A stretch of 64,000 bases of DNA from assembly GCF_016907995.1 (NCBI RefSeq), contig NZ_JAFBDA010000013.1:1-64000 (forward strand). Direction: 5' to 3'. The notes under the pieces were generated by a model, which saw nothing but the letters and a program-made list of their open reading frames with translations, was not told where the DNA came from and ran no database searches. Positions 36,097-44,351 of this stretch are shown here, one piece after another; the first letter of the stretch is position 1, and each line of letters begins with the position of its first letter. The position numbers and the translations under genes are program-made. The stretch is from Clostridium sardiniense. GTDB taxonomy: Bacteria > Bacillota > Clostridia > Clostridiales > Clostridiaceae.

Positions 36097-36202
36097 GATT
36101 TAATCCTTTCAAAGTATTCTTAATCTTATTATATTTATTTATAGTAAAAAATGTTAATAAAAGAAATAGGTAGGACATATAAATATTAAGGGGGTGATTA
36201 AA

Positions 36203-37204
36203 ATGATGAGAGAGTTTGAAATAGAAAGACAATTTAATATTGAGATTGAAACTTTAAAAGCAAATAAAGGTGTATACTATTTAAAAACTAACAAGGGAGA
36301 ACGTTGCTTAAAAAAAATAAACTATGGACCTCAAAAACTATTATTTGTATATGGTGCTAAGGAACATTTAATAAATAATGGATTTGATAAGGTAGACAAG
36401 TATTTTTTAAACATAGAGGGTGAACCATATGCATTAGTAAATGAAGATTTATATACTCTATCAATATGGCTAGAAGGAAGGGAATGTGATTTTCATAAAA
36501 TTTCTGAAGTAAAACTTGCAGCAGAAACTTTAGCAAAGTTGCATGAAGCTTCAAAAGGGTATGATCCACCTGAAAATTCAAAGTTAAAGAGTGATCTTGG
36601 TAGATGGCTTAATCTTATGAAAAAGAGAGTTAAATCATTAGATAAAATGAGAGATATGGTTAGAAAGAAAAGTAATAAGAGTGATTTTGATTTAATATAT
36701 ATTAAATCAATGGAATTTTACAAAGAAATGGGGAGAGAATCCTATAACACTCTAGAGCAATCAAATTATCTTGACCTTTGTGAAATTGCAGAAAATGATA
36801 AGAGTTTCTGTCATCATGATTTTACTTATCATAATATTATAATTGATAATAATAATGATGTTAATGTTATAGACTTTGATTATTGTAAGAGAGAAATAAG
36901 AGCTTTTGATATTTCTAACTTCATGACTAAAGTATTAAAAAGAGTTGAATGGGACTTTGAATATGCTAAAGCTATAATTGACTCATATAATAGTGTATCT
37001 CCTATAAGAGAAGATGAGTATAAAGTTTTATTAGCTTATCTACAATTCCCTCAAAGATATTGGAGATTAGCTAACAGATATTATTACAATGAAGTTAACT
37101 GGGGACAAAATACTTTTGCTAAGAAGCTTCAAGGTATAATAGATGAAAGAGATAATTATCTAGAATTTTTAAAGAAATTTAAAGAAGAATATAACATTGA
37201 CTAA
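36203..37204 (+). CDS. CotS-family spore coat kinase-fold protein, copy 3
   Basis: This CotS-family protein of 333 residues keeps HHDFTYHN (204-211) and IDFDYC (223-228) as catalytic-type motifs. The in-frame GTG at 36194 lies inside AAGGGGGTGAT, so the ATG at 36203 is used. A CATATAAAT sequence just upstream (36176-36184) resembles the mother-cell -10 elements seen at 32143 and 37263. The gene is monocistronic between the divergent GT4 gene and a terminator. Confidence 0.85.
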   Translation: MMREFEIERQFNIEIETLKANKGVYYLKTNKGERCLKKINYGPQKLLFVYGAKEHLINNGFDKVDKYFLNIEGEPYALVNEDLYTLSIWLEGRECDFHKISEVKLAAETLAKLHEASKGYDPPENSKLKSDLGRWLNLMKKRVKSLDKMRDMVRKKSNKSDFDLIYIKSMEFYKEMGRESYNTLEQSNYLDLCEIAENDKSFCHHDFTYHNIIIDNNNDVNVIDFDYCKREIRAFDISNFMTKVLKRVEWDFEYAKAIIDSYNSVSPIREDEYKVLLAYLQFPQRYWRLANRYYYNEVNWGQNTFAKKLQGIIDERDNYLEFLKKFKEEYNID

Positions 37205-37237
37205 AATAAAACTCCATTTCGGTGGAGTTTTATTTTA
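37202..37237. terminator. Terminator overlapping the stop of cotS copy 3
   Basis: TAAAATAAAACTCCA (37202-37216) pairs with TGGAGTTTTATTTTA (37223-37237). The TAA stop of the gene forms the foot of the stem. Sequence symmetry would allow action on both strands. Confidence 0.85.
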
Positions 37238-37262
37238 ATTAAATCATAAATCATATCTTTTA

Positions 37263-37271
37263 CATATAATA
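37263..37271 (+). promoter_or_regulatory. Candidate mother-cell sporulation -10 element of yabG
   Basis: CATATAATA is identical to the element before the first cotS-like gene and lies 29 bases before the yabG ATG. The Bacillus subtilis yabG gene depends on sigma-K, which fits. A matching -35 is not clear. Confidence 0.45.
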
Positions 37272-37300
37272 AATAGAGTAATAATATTTTAGGTGAAATT

Positions 37301-38191
37301 ATGGTTGTAGGAGATATAGTTGTAAGAAAATCATACGATAAGGATGTTTCTTTTAAAGTGATTGATATAAAGGAGGTAGACGGAAAGGTTACATTCATAT
37401 TAAAGGGGTTAAATATAAGAATTATAGCTGATGCTGAGAGTGACGATTTAGAGAAAGTATCAGAAGATTACTCAGGAGAGCAAGATAAAATTTTAAATAG
37501 TAGAGTTAACAAAGCTATAAAAACTGCTATTTCAACTAGAGATATATATAACAGAAAAGGTGCAACAAAAGCTAGTAATAAAGTAAGTAAGGTCTCTAAA
37601 AATGAAGAAACGGAAGAATTGTTTTTTGGAAGGCCAGGAAAAATACTTCACGTCGATGGAGATAAAGAATATATGGATACTTGTCTTAAAGTATATAAGC
37701 AACTTTCACTTGATGCAGTGGGGGTAGCACTGCCGGAGGAAGAACAACCTAAAAAGATAGTTGATCTAGTAAAAGAAATTAAACCGGATATAGTAGTTTT
37801 GACAGGTCATGATGGTGTTCTTAGAGGAACTAGAGATTATTTGGATCTTAATAATTATAGAAATTCATTATTTTATAGAGATGCAGTAAAGGCCCTTAGG
37901 GATTATAACTCAAGCTATGATGAATTAATAATTTTTGCAGGTGCATGTCAAAGTTGTTATGAAAGTATGTTAGATGCAGGGGCAAATTTTGCATCTTCTC
38001 CAAGTAGAGTTCTTATTCATTGTTTAGATCCTGTATTTGTATGTGAGAAAATTGCATATACTAGAATTAATGAAATTGCATCAATTAAAGAAGTAATTGA
38101 TAATACAATTACTGGTATAAAGGGTGTAGGTGGATTACAAACTAGAGGGAAGTATAGAGAAGGGTATCCGAAATCACCATATGTACTATAA
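37301..38191 (+). CDS. yabG: Sporulation-specific protease YabG
   Basis: This YabG homologue has 296 residues of the usual length. An N-terminal small beta domain (VGDIVVRKSYDKDVSFKVIDI) is followed by the peptidase U57 domain with GKILHVDGD, VVLTGHDGV and FAGACQSCYESML. YabG trims spore coat proteins and in Clostridioides difficile also processes germination proteins. It lies between the cotS region and veg/sipL, the usual place in clostridia. AGGTG precedes the ATG. Confidence 0.93.
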   Translation: MVVGDIVVRKSYDKDVSFKVIDIKEVDGKVTFILKGLNIRIIADAESDDLEKVSEDYSGEQDKILNSRVNKAIKTAISTRDIYNRKGATKASNKVSKVSKNEETEELFFGRPGKILHVDGDKEYMDTCLKVYKQLSLDAVGVALPEEEQPKKIVDLVKEIKPDIVVLTGHDGVLRGTRDYLDLNNYRNSLFYRDAVKALRDYNSSYDELIIFAGACQSCYESMLDAGANFASSPSRVLIHCLDPVFVCEKIAYTRINEIASIKEVIDNTITGIKGVGGLQTRGKYREGYPKSPYVL

Positions 38192-38370
38192 GTAAAATTA
38201 AATATAGAGGGATAAGATTATAAATATAATATTTAGAATAATTTATAATTAAGTCCCTTAAAGTTTATATATTATATCTATTATTAATGAAAAATTAGTT
38301 TTAGATTTTATGCATAAATGTAAGTAGATTTACAAATAATAAAAAGGTAAGAAAAAGTATGAAAAAAATA

Positions 38371-38399
38371 TTGACATTATAATTGTTAAGTGTTAAAAT
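38371..38399 (+). promoter_or_regulatory. Sigma-A promoter P1 of veg
   Basis: A perfect TTGACA (38371-38376), a 17-base spacer and TAAAAT (38394-38399). It is 40 bases upstream of a second strong promoter. Confidence 0.7.
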
Positions 38400-38410
38400 T
38401 AAGTTTTTGC

Positions 38411-38439
38411 TTGACTAAGCTTCAAAAAAATGGTATAAT
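38411..38439 (+). promoter_or_regulatory. Sigma-A promoter P2 of veg
   Basis: TTGACT (38411-38416), a 17-base spacer ending in TGG, and a perfect TATAAT (38434-38439), 25 bases before the veg ATG. The veg promoter of Bacillus subtilis is also known for its strength. Confidence 0.85.
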
Positions 38440-38463
38440 AAAAATAAGAAAGAGGGTGTTTTT

Positions 38464-38700
38464 ATGGAAACTATTAAGACAATTGCCTCAATTAAAAAGA
38501 ATATTGAGGGGCACCTTGGAGAAAAAGTAACTTTAAAAGCTAACGGAGGAAGAAAAAAGATTCTGGTTAACGATGGAGTTTTAGAAAGTGCTTATCCTAG
38601 CATATTCGTAATAAGATTAGACAATGACACCCAAAGAACCGTGACATATAGTTATTCAGATGTATTAACTCAGACAGTACAATTACATTTTCCAGGATAG
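38464..38700 (+). CDS. veg: Veg protein
   Basis: This is a full-length 78-residue Veg protein: IASIKKNIEGHLGEKVTLKANGGRKK is the conserved basic start, and it ends in a short beta region. Veg is abundant in vegetative cells; in Bacillus it stimulates biofilm formation and affects germination outgrowth, but its molecular action is not settled. AGAGGGTG precedes the ATG, and two consensus-like promoters in tandem suggest high expression. It has its own terminator. Confidence 0.93.
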   Translation: METIKTIASIKKNIEGHLGEKVTLKANGGRKKILVNDGVLESAYPSIFVIRLDNDTQRTVTYSYSDVLTQTVQLHFPG

Positions 38701-38705
38701 AAAAT

Positions 38706-38731
38706 AAAACTTCGATTTTCGAAGTTTTTTT
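38706..38731 (+). terminator. Intrinsic terminator of veg
   Basis: AAAACTTCGA (38706-38715) pairs with TCGAAGTTTT (38719-38728), with a run of seven T residues. Confidence 0.85.
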
Positions 38732-38751
38732 CTATTTAAATAATTTTAAAT

Positions 38752-38839
38752 AAAAAAAGAAAGATGGTGGGTTTCCATCTTTCAACTATGGTATAAAAGG
38801 GTATTGAGAATTTATGAGAGGTTATATGGTCAATAACCA
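38752..38839 (-). ncRNA. Candidate small RNA on the minus strand between veg and sipL
   Basis: On the minus strand a sigma-A promoter (38874-38846) is followed about 90 bases later by a clean intrinsic terminator: GAAAGATGG (38783-38775) pairs with CCATCTTTC (38767-38759), then seven U residues (38758-38752). No minus-strand protein gene lies between. A second hairpin, GGTTAT with ATAACC, would form near the 5' end. The single-stranded parts contain CCUCUC and CCCUUUU, complementary to GGAGG/AAGGGG ribosome sites. The start at about 38839 is estimated from the -10. It matches no RNA family I know. Confidence 0.6.
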
Positions 38840-38845
38840 TTTACT

Positions 38846-38874
38846 ATGTTACGACAAAAAAGTCTGTTTGTCAA
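38846..38874 (-). promoter_or_regulatory. Minus-strand promoter of the candidate small RNA, with overlapping dyad
   Basis: Read on the minus strand: TTGACA (38874-38869), a 17-base spacer, TAACAT (38851-38846). A dyad GTTGACAAA with TTTGTC(G)TAAC covers the -35 and -10, so a repressor could block it. Confidence 0.6.
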
Positions 38875-39060
38875 CAAAAATATAAAATAAATTTTAAAAT
38901 AAGTAAAAAAAATATATACTTTATAAAAAATTTTTCTTTAATATGGATATTATGATGAAAAAACTTATAAAAAATAATTTGCTTTTCCTTCACATTAGGC
39001 ATACATTTAGAATATTTTTATATAAATAGTAGTAGGTAGTTTATGGGGAGGGATTAAAAA

Positions 39061-40623
39061 ATGTCAAAGATAGATGTTATAAAAGAAAATATCCAATTTG
39101 AACAACTTTTAAGAGAAAGCAATACTACAACTATGTTAAATGATGAATATCTTATACCTGATACTCATCCAGATGTAGAAAAAGTGCTAATGATAGAGGC
39201 AAAACCTTCTATTACTTCTAAAGAAACAATGGGGGATAAGATCGTTGTAGAAGGAAAAGTTGAATATAATTTAATGTATTTAGCTAAAGAGGAAAATATA
39301 GTAGTTTCATCAGTTAATTATTATCAAAAATTTAATAGTAACCTAGACTTAGAAGAAGCTGAACATAAAATAGTCTGCGAAGTTGAATGCAGAGTAGAAC
39401 ATATTGAAGCAAAGATAATCAATGAAAGAAAAGTAGCTATTGATGGGGTACTTAATTTTAATTGGGAAATGTATAAAGGAAAAGAATTAGAACTTATAAA
39501 AGATGTTGAGGGAACAGAAGGCATAGAGATTCTTAAGAAAAATGAAGTTATAAATAATAAAAATGCAAATGAAAATATAGATATAGCTGGTAAATCAGTT
39601 ATTAGAGTTAGCATGGATAAACCACAGATATCAAAGATATTAAAATCTAAAATTGAACTTCAAAAGAAAGAAATAAAAATTGGAGAAGATAAAGTACATT
39701 GTGGATGTTATTGCAAACTCGTAATATTATATTTAAGCAATGAAAGTAAGGATATCTTCTATTTAGAAGATAATATTTATTTATCAAAAGAGGTCGAAGT
39801 TGCAGGAGTAACTCCAGATATGATGGTAACAGCTGATTATGATATTAAAAATAAAGATATTACTGTTGAAGAAGATGATTTAGGTGAAGCTAGAATTCTT
39901 AATACGGAAGTTTTACTTAAATGTAATGTAAGAGTCTTTTCAAAGAAAAATGTTGATATAGTAATAGATGCATATTCACCAAAATTTCCAATTGAAATTT
40001 CCAAAGATCAATGTGATATGGGAATGATTCAAGGTGTATACAATGCTGAATCTATGGTAAAAGATAATCTTTACATGAATGAAGGCGCTATGATGCCTGA
40101 AAGAATAGTAACATTCTCAGGTAATGCTATAATTACTGAGAAATCTGTTGTTAATGATAAAATTATGGTTGGCGGATATATAAATGTTAATGTTATATAT
40201 AAAACTAATGATGAAGATAAGTATCTAGATAAGGTTTCTGGTGATATACCATTTAATGTGAGCATCGAAGCAAGTGGCGCTAATGATAAGATGAAAGCAC
40301 TAGTTAAAGCTAATATAGAAAATATGGATGTAGCAATAGAGGCTAATACTATAGCTATAAAGGCGACTTTAATCATGAATGCTAAGATATTATTTGAAGT
40401 TAAAAAAGAATTTGTAAAAGATATCTTAGAGGCTGAAGGAGAAGAAGTTGAAAAGAAAGCTAGTGTAACAATATATGTAGTAGGTAAAGGGGATACTTTG
40501 TGGAAGATTGCAAAGAAATATAGTACAACAATGAATGAAATTATAAGAATGAATGAATTAGAAGATCCTGATATTTTAGTACCTGGAGAAAGATTATTAA
40601 TACCTGGAAGAATAGTATCTTAG
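39061..40623 (+). CDS. sipL: SipL-like spore coat anchoring protein (DUF3794 repeats + LysM)
   Basis: This 520-residue protein has repeated DUF3794 (SPOCS) domains over about 1-460 and one C-terminal LysM domain (about 473-518, YVVGKGDTLWKIAKKY). This is the architecture of SipL, the clostridial protein that binds SpoIVA through its LysM domain and holds the coat on the forespore. Position between yabG/veg and cyanophycin genes agrees. GGGGAGGG precedes the ATG. About 330 bases upstream contain the candidate small RNA and otherwise AT-rich sequence without a clear promoter. Confidence 0.9.
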   Translation: MSKIDVIKENIQFEQLLRESNTTTMLNDEYLIPDTHPDVEKVLMIEAKPSITSKETMGDKIVVEGKVEYNLMYLAKEENIVVSSVNYYQKFNSNLDLEEAEHKIVCEVECRVEHIEAKIINERKVAIDGVLNFNWEMYKGKELELIKDVEGTEGIEILKKNEVINNKNANENIDIAGKSVIRVSMDKPQISKILKSKIELQKKEIKIGEDKVHCGCYCKLVILYLSNESKDIFYLEDNIYLSKEVEVAGVTPDMMVTADYDIKNKDITVEEDDLGEARILNTEVLLKCNVRVFSKKNVDIVIDAYSPKFPIEISKDQCDMGMIQGVYNAESMVKDNLYMNEGAMMPERIVTFSGNAIITEKSVVNDKIMVGGYINVNVIYKTNDEDKYLDKVSGDIPFNVSIEASGANDKMKALVKANIENMDVAIEANTIAIKATLIMNAKILFEVKKEFVKDILEAEGEEVEKKASVTIYVVGKGDTLWKIAKKYSTTMNEIIRMNELEDPDILVPGERLLIPGRIVS

Positions 40624-40627
40624 TATA

Positions 40628-40668
40628 AAAAATAAGTCTTGCTAAATGTTTAGCAAGACTTATTTTTT
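40628..40668 (+). terminator. Intrinsic terminator of sipL
   Basis: A long stem, AAAAATAAGTCTTGCTAAA (40628-40646) with TTTAGCAAGACTTATTTTT (40649-40667); the innermost pairs open to form the loop. Confidence 0.9.
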
Positions 40669-40761
40669 CGTTTAAATGTTTAAAATATGAGTTTTAATAT
40701 TCTTGAATAAATAATATGGCCTTAGGAAATAATAATAAACGCATGATTTGAGGTGAATATT

Positions 40762-41607
40762 ATGAAATCTAAATTAAACTATGATTTGGTTGTTATAGGT
40801 GGAGCAGAAGATAAAGAAGGAAGAAAAAAAATCCTAAATGAAGTATGCGATTTAATTAATAAAGATAGAGATTTATTATTAGTCGCTACAATAGCATCTG
40901 AAATTCAAGAAGAAATGGAGGATGTATATGATAAGGTCTTCAGAGAAATAGGAGTGAAAAATATAGAGTTTTTAAATATAGAAGATAGGGAAGAAGCTTA
41001 TTTAGAAAAAAATATAGATCTTATAAAATCTTCTAAATTAATATTTTTTACAGGTGGAGATCAATTAAAAATAACTAGCCTCATAGGAGGAACTCCATTA
41101 AACAAAGCTCTTATTAATGGGATGCATAGTGGAAAAGTAATAGTAGGAACATCAGCGGGAGCATCTGTAATGAGTGGAACTATGATCTTAGAAGGAGATG
41201 ATGAAGAGTCACCTAAAAAACATAGTATTAATATGTGTCCAGGACTTGGATTTATTGAGAATGTTGTTATTGATCAGCACTTTATTCAAAGAGGAAGAAT
41301 AGGGAGATTATTAACAGGTATAGCTGAAAATCCAGAATATTTAGGAATAGGAATAGACGAAGATACAGCTATAATCATTGATGAGAGAAAAATACTTAAG
41401 GTTATTGGAAATGGTGCAGTATACGTAATTGATGGAACTGGAATAAATCATACAAATGTGTCAGAGCAATTTAGAGATAAAACATTAAGTATATTTAATG
41501 TTAAGTTACATGTACTAATTGAAGGAAATAAATTTGATCTAATTAATAAGATACCTTTTGAGGAGGAAGTATTTAGAGATGAAGATAAAAGGGATAAGGA
41601 TATTTAA
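40762..41607 (+). CDS. cphB: Cyanophycinase
   Basis: The 281-residue protein is an S51-type serine peptidase like CphB: FFTGGDQLKITSLIGGT near 95-110, catalytic serine in GTSAGASVMSG near 135, and DQHFIQRGR. It cleaves cyanophycin (multi-Arg-poly-Asp) to beta-Asp-Arg in the cytoplasm. The in-frame GTG at 40753 is part of GAGGTG, so the ATG at 40762 is used. The end overlaps cphA by 29 bases, so the pair is translationally coupled. Clostridial cyanophycin genes have been tied to spore assembly in C. perfringens. Confidence 0.92.
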   Translation: MKSKLNYDLVVIGGAEDKEGRKKILNEVCDLINKDRDLLLVATIASEIQEEMEDVYDKVFREIGVKNIEFLNIEDREEAYLEKNIDLIKSSKLIFFTGGDQLKITSLIGGTPLNKALINGMHSGKVIVGTSAGASVMSGTMILEGDDEESPKKHSINMCPGLGFIENVVIDQHFIQRGRIGRLLTGIAENPEYLGIGIDEDTAIIIDERKILKVIGNGAVYVIDGTGINHTNVSEQFRDKTLSIFNVKLHVLIEGNKFDLINKIPFEEEVFRDEDKRDKDI

Positions 41608-44185
41608 TGGAAGAAATATCTATTCGCATAGAAAGTGTATGAGAATGGATGTTGATTTAGAAGGATATTCTGAGACACCAAGTAATAAAATAGAGGGATT
41701 CAATGATGAACTTTTAAGACTCTTACCTATTCTAAAGGAACATAGATGCGGTATAGATACTGAGGGTGGGTTTGTTATAAGATTAAATGAAGGTACATAT
41801 CTATCACATATTTGTGAGCACATAGTAATTGGAATGCAAAATATGCTAGGTATGGATGTTTCCTATGGTAAGGCTAGGGAATGTGAAGGAGACCATTACT
41901 ATATTATTTATGAATTTATGTATGAAAATACGTCAGTTGAAATAGGAAAATTAGCCGTTGATTTAATAAATTCATTAATAACAAAGAAAAGTATAAATTT
42001 TGAAGAAAGATTAAAATTAGTTAGTGATATATTAAGTAAGGAATCAGTAGGCCCAAGTACGGAAGCTATAAAAGTAGCTGCTGAGAGAGTTGGGTTACCT
42101 GTTTTTGAAATAGACAACTCAGGATATTATCAAATAGGATATGGAAAACAAGGACGTATTATAGAAGCTACTATAGGGTCAAATACTACATGTATTGGAG
42201 CGGATATAGCATGTGATAAGATGTTTACAAAAACCTTATTAAAGAGTCAAAGTATACCAGTTGCTGATGGAGAAAAAGTATATAATGTAATAGGTTTATT
42301 AAAAGCAGCTGAAAGTATTGGATATCCAGTTGTATTAAAACCACAATGTGGTAATCAAGGTAAGGGCGTATTCTTAAATATAAAAAATGAAAAAGAGCTT
42401 ATAAAAGTTTATAACAAATTATCAAATGAATATAAAGATATAATAATAGAAAGATATGTAAGCGGAAATGATTATAGAGTATGCGTAATAAACAACGAAG
42501 TTGTTGCAGCTTCACTAAGAATTCCGCCAAAGGTTTCAGGTGATGGAAAGAGAAGTATAAGTGAACTTATAGAAGAGTTAAATAATGATCCTCTAAGGGG
42601 AGACGATCATGAAAAACCTTTAACTAAGATTAAGATTGATGATGATATGAAGGAACTTCTTTTAGAATCAGGATATAAAATAAGTAGTATTCCTAAGGTA
42701 GGTGAAGAAGTAGTCCTAAGAAGGAATGCAAATCTTTCTACTGGTGGAATGGCTATAGATTGTACTGATGAAATATGCGAAGAAAATAAGAGGTATTGTA
42801 TAAAAGCAGCAAAGATTATTGGATTAGATATCTGTGGAATTGATATAACAGCTTTAAGTATAGGAGAACCTATAAAAGAGCAAGGTGTAGTAATGGAAGT
42901 GAATGCAGCACCAGGAATAAGAATGCATCATTATCCATCAAGTGGAGAACCGAGGGATGTAGGAAAGGCTATACTAAATCATTTGTATAATGGAAAACCT
43001 AGAAATATTCCTGTAGTAGCTATTACAGGAACTAATGGAAAAACTACAACAACTAGACTTATATCCTATGTATTAAATCTTATGGGAAATATTGTTGGCA
43101 TGACATCTACAGAAGGTATTTATATTGGAGATGAATGCATAGATATAGGTGATGATACAGGTTATGAAAGTGCAAAATCAATTCTATTAAACAAAGATGT
43201 GGATGTTGCGGTACTTGAGACAGCCAGAGGTGGAATGATAAAGAAAGGATTAGCTTATGATTTAGCTGATGTTGGAGTAGTAACTAATATAACTGAAGAC
43301 CATCTAGGAATTGATGAAATATACACAATGGAAGATTTAAGTTTTATAAAATCATTAGTAACTGAAGCTGTAAAGCCAAGTGGATACTCTGTAATAAATG
43401 CAGATGATAATTGGAGTAGAAATTTAATAGATAGAGCTAGAGGAGAGATAATATATTTTTCCAAAGATAAAAATAATAGCTTAATACAAAAAAATATACT
43501 TGCTGGAAAGAAGGCTGTATTTATAGATGATGGTATTCTTTGTGTAGTTAATAATAATAAAAAATATAATGTACTAAAGGTTGATGATATACCAATAACA
43601 TTAAATGGCAGTTTAATATTTAATATTGAAAATGCACTAGCAGCATGTGCGGCATTAGTAGGAATTGGCATAGATTACTGCATGATAGCTAGAGGGTTTA
43701 ATAAGTTTAAATTAGATTATGAACATAATGCTGGTAGGTTTAATATGTATAAATTAAATGGTAGAACTATTATATTAGACTATGGTCACAACGTAGATGG
43801 ATTTAGGGCTATATTTGAATCTTTAAAATCTATGAATTTTAATAAACTAATTGGAGTTATAGGTATTCCTGGTGATAGAAATGACGAAATGGCAATTGAT
43901 ATAGGGAAAATAAGTGATAAAAATTTAGATTTTATTATAATAAAAGAAGACATTGATAAGAGAGGAAGAAAGCCAGGAGAAATTGCTAGCTTGATAGAAA
44001 ATGGAATATCTGATAAAAATAAGTATAAAATTGTTTTGGAAGAACCAGAAGCTCTTAAAGAAGCTATAAGAATTAGTGAAGAGGGAGATGTTATAGTAGC
44101 ATTCTTTGAAGAATTACAGCCTTTAATGAAGGTTGTTGAGAATTATAGAGACGATAATGAAAAAGAAGAGTTGGTTAATTTATAA
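41579..44185 (+). CDS. cphA: Cyanophycin synthetase
   Basis: This full-length protein of 868 residues has the N-terminal CphA-specific region, an ATP-grasp domain (about 215-475, GNQGKGVFL) that adds Asp to the backbone, and a Mur-ligase domain with ATP motif GTNGKTTT near 488 that adds Arg side chains. It makes the nitrogen store cyanophycin from Asp and Arg. The ATG at 41579 lies within the 3' end of cphB; GAGGAGG is 12 or so bases upstream, a long gap. It is followed by a long-stem terminator. Confidence 0.94.
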   Translation: MKIKGIRIFNGRNIYSHRKCMRMDVDLEGYSETPSNKIEGFNDELLRLLPILKEHRCGIDTEGGFVIRLNEGTYLSHICEHIVIGMQNMLGMDVSYGKARECEGDHYYIIYEFMYENTSVEIGKLAVDLINSLITKKSINFEERLKLVSDILSKESVGPSTEAIKVAAERVGLPVFEIDNSGYYQIGYGKQGRIIEATIGSNTTCIGADIACDKMFTKTLLKSQSIPVADGEKVYNVIGLLKAAESIGYPVVLKPQCGNQGKGVFLNIKNEKELIKVYNKLSNEYKDIIIERYVSGNDYRVCVINNEVVAASLRIPPKVSGDGKRSISELIEELNNDPLRGDDHEKPLTKIKIDDDMKELLLESGYKISSIPKVGEEVVLRRNANLSTGGMAIDCTDEICEENKRYCIKAAKIIGLDICGIDITALSIGEPIKEQGVVMEVNAAPGIRMHHYPSSGEPRDVGKAILNHLYNGKPRNIPVVAITGTNGKTTTTRLISYVLNLMGNIVGMTSTEGIYIGDECIDIGDDTGYESAKSILLNKDVDVAVLETARGGMIKKGLAYDLADVGVVTNITEDHLGIDEIYTMEDLSFIKSLVTEAVKPSGYSVINADDNWSRNLIDRARGEIIYFSKDKNNSLIQKNILAGKKAVFIDDGILCVVNNNKKYNVLKVDDIPITLNGSLIFNIENALAACAALVGIGIDYCMIARGFNKFKLDYEHNAGRFNMYKLNGRTIILDYGHNVDGFRAIFESLKSMNFNKLIGVIGIPGDRNDEMAIDIGKISDKNLDFIIIKEDIDKRGRKPGEIASLIENGISDKNKYKIVLEEPEALKEAIRISEEGDVIVAFFEELQPLMKVVENYRDDNEKEELVNL

Positions 44186-44196
44186 ATATTTAAATT

Positions 44197-44275
44197 AAAG
44201 ATTAGACACATAATATTTTTTAATTATTCTATAATCCATTTGAATTATTAAAAAATTATGTGTCTAATCTTTTTA
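44197..44275 (+). terminator. Long-stem intrinsic terminator of cphBA
   Basis: AAAGATTAGACACATAAT (from 44197) pairs with ATTATGTGTCTAATCTTT (to 44273), with further A/T pairs inside, and TTTT follows. Confidence 0.85.
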
Positions 44276-44351
44276 TATTACAAAAATAGACAGAGAGAAT
44301 TAGCTATGATAAAATATGAGATAACATTGACGGAGGGAAGGGATATGTGTA

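Noticed and set aside
38206..38262. Imperfect inverted repeat after yabG (GGGA...TCCC with ATTATAAAT/ATTTATAAT) as a terminator
   Set aside because: The stem is broken and no T-run follows; it may be a weak 3' structure but does not meet the standard for a terminator.
38748..38842. Short minus-strand frame of 34 codons starting at about 38842 and running through the candidate small RNA
   Set aside because: Its ATG would be at the very 5' end of the RNA with no ribosome site, and it reads through the terminator stem, so a coding role is unlikely.
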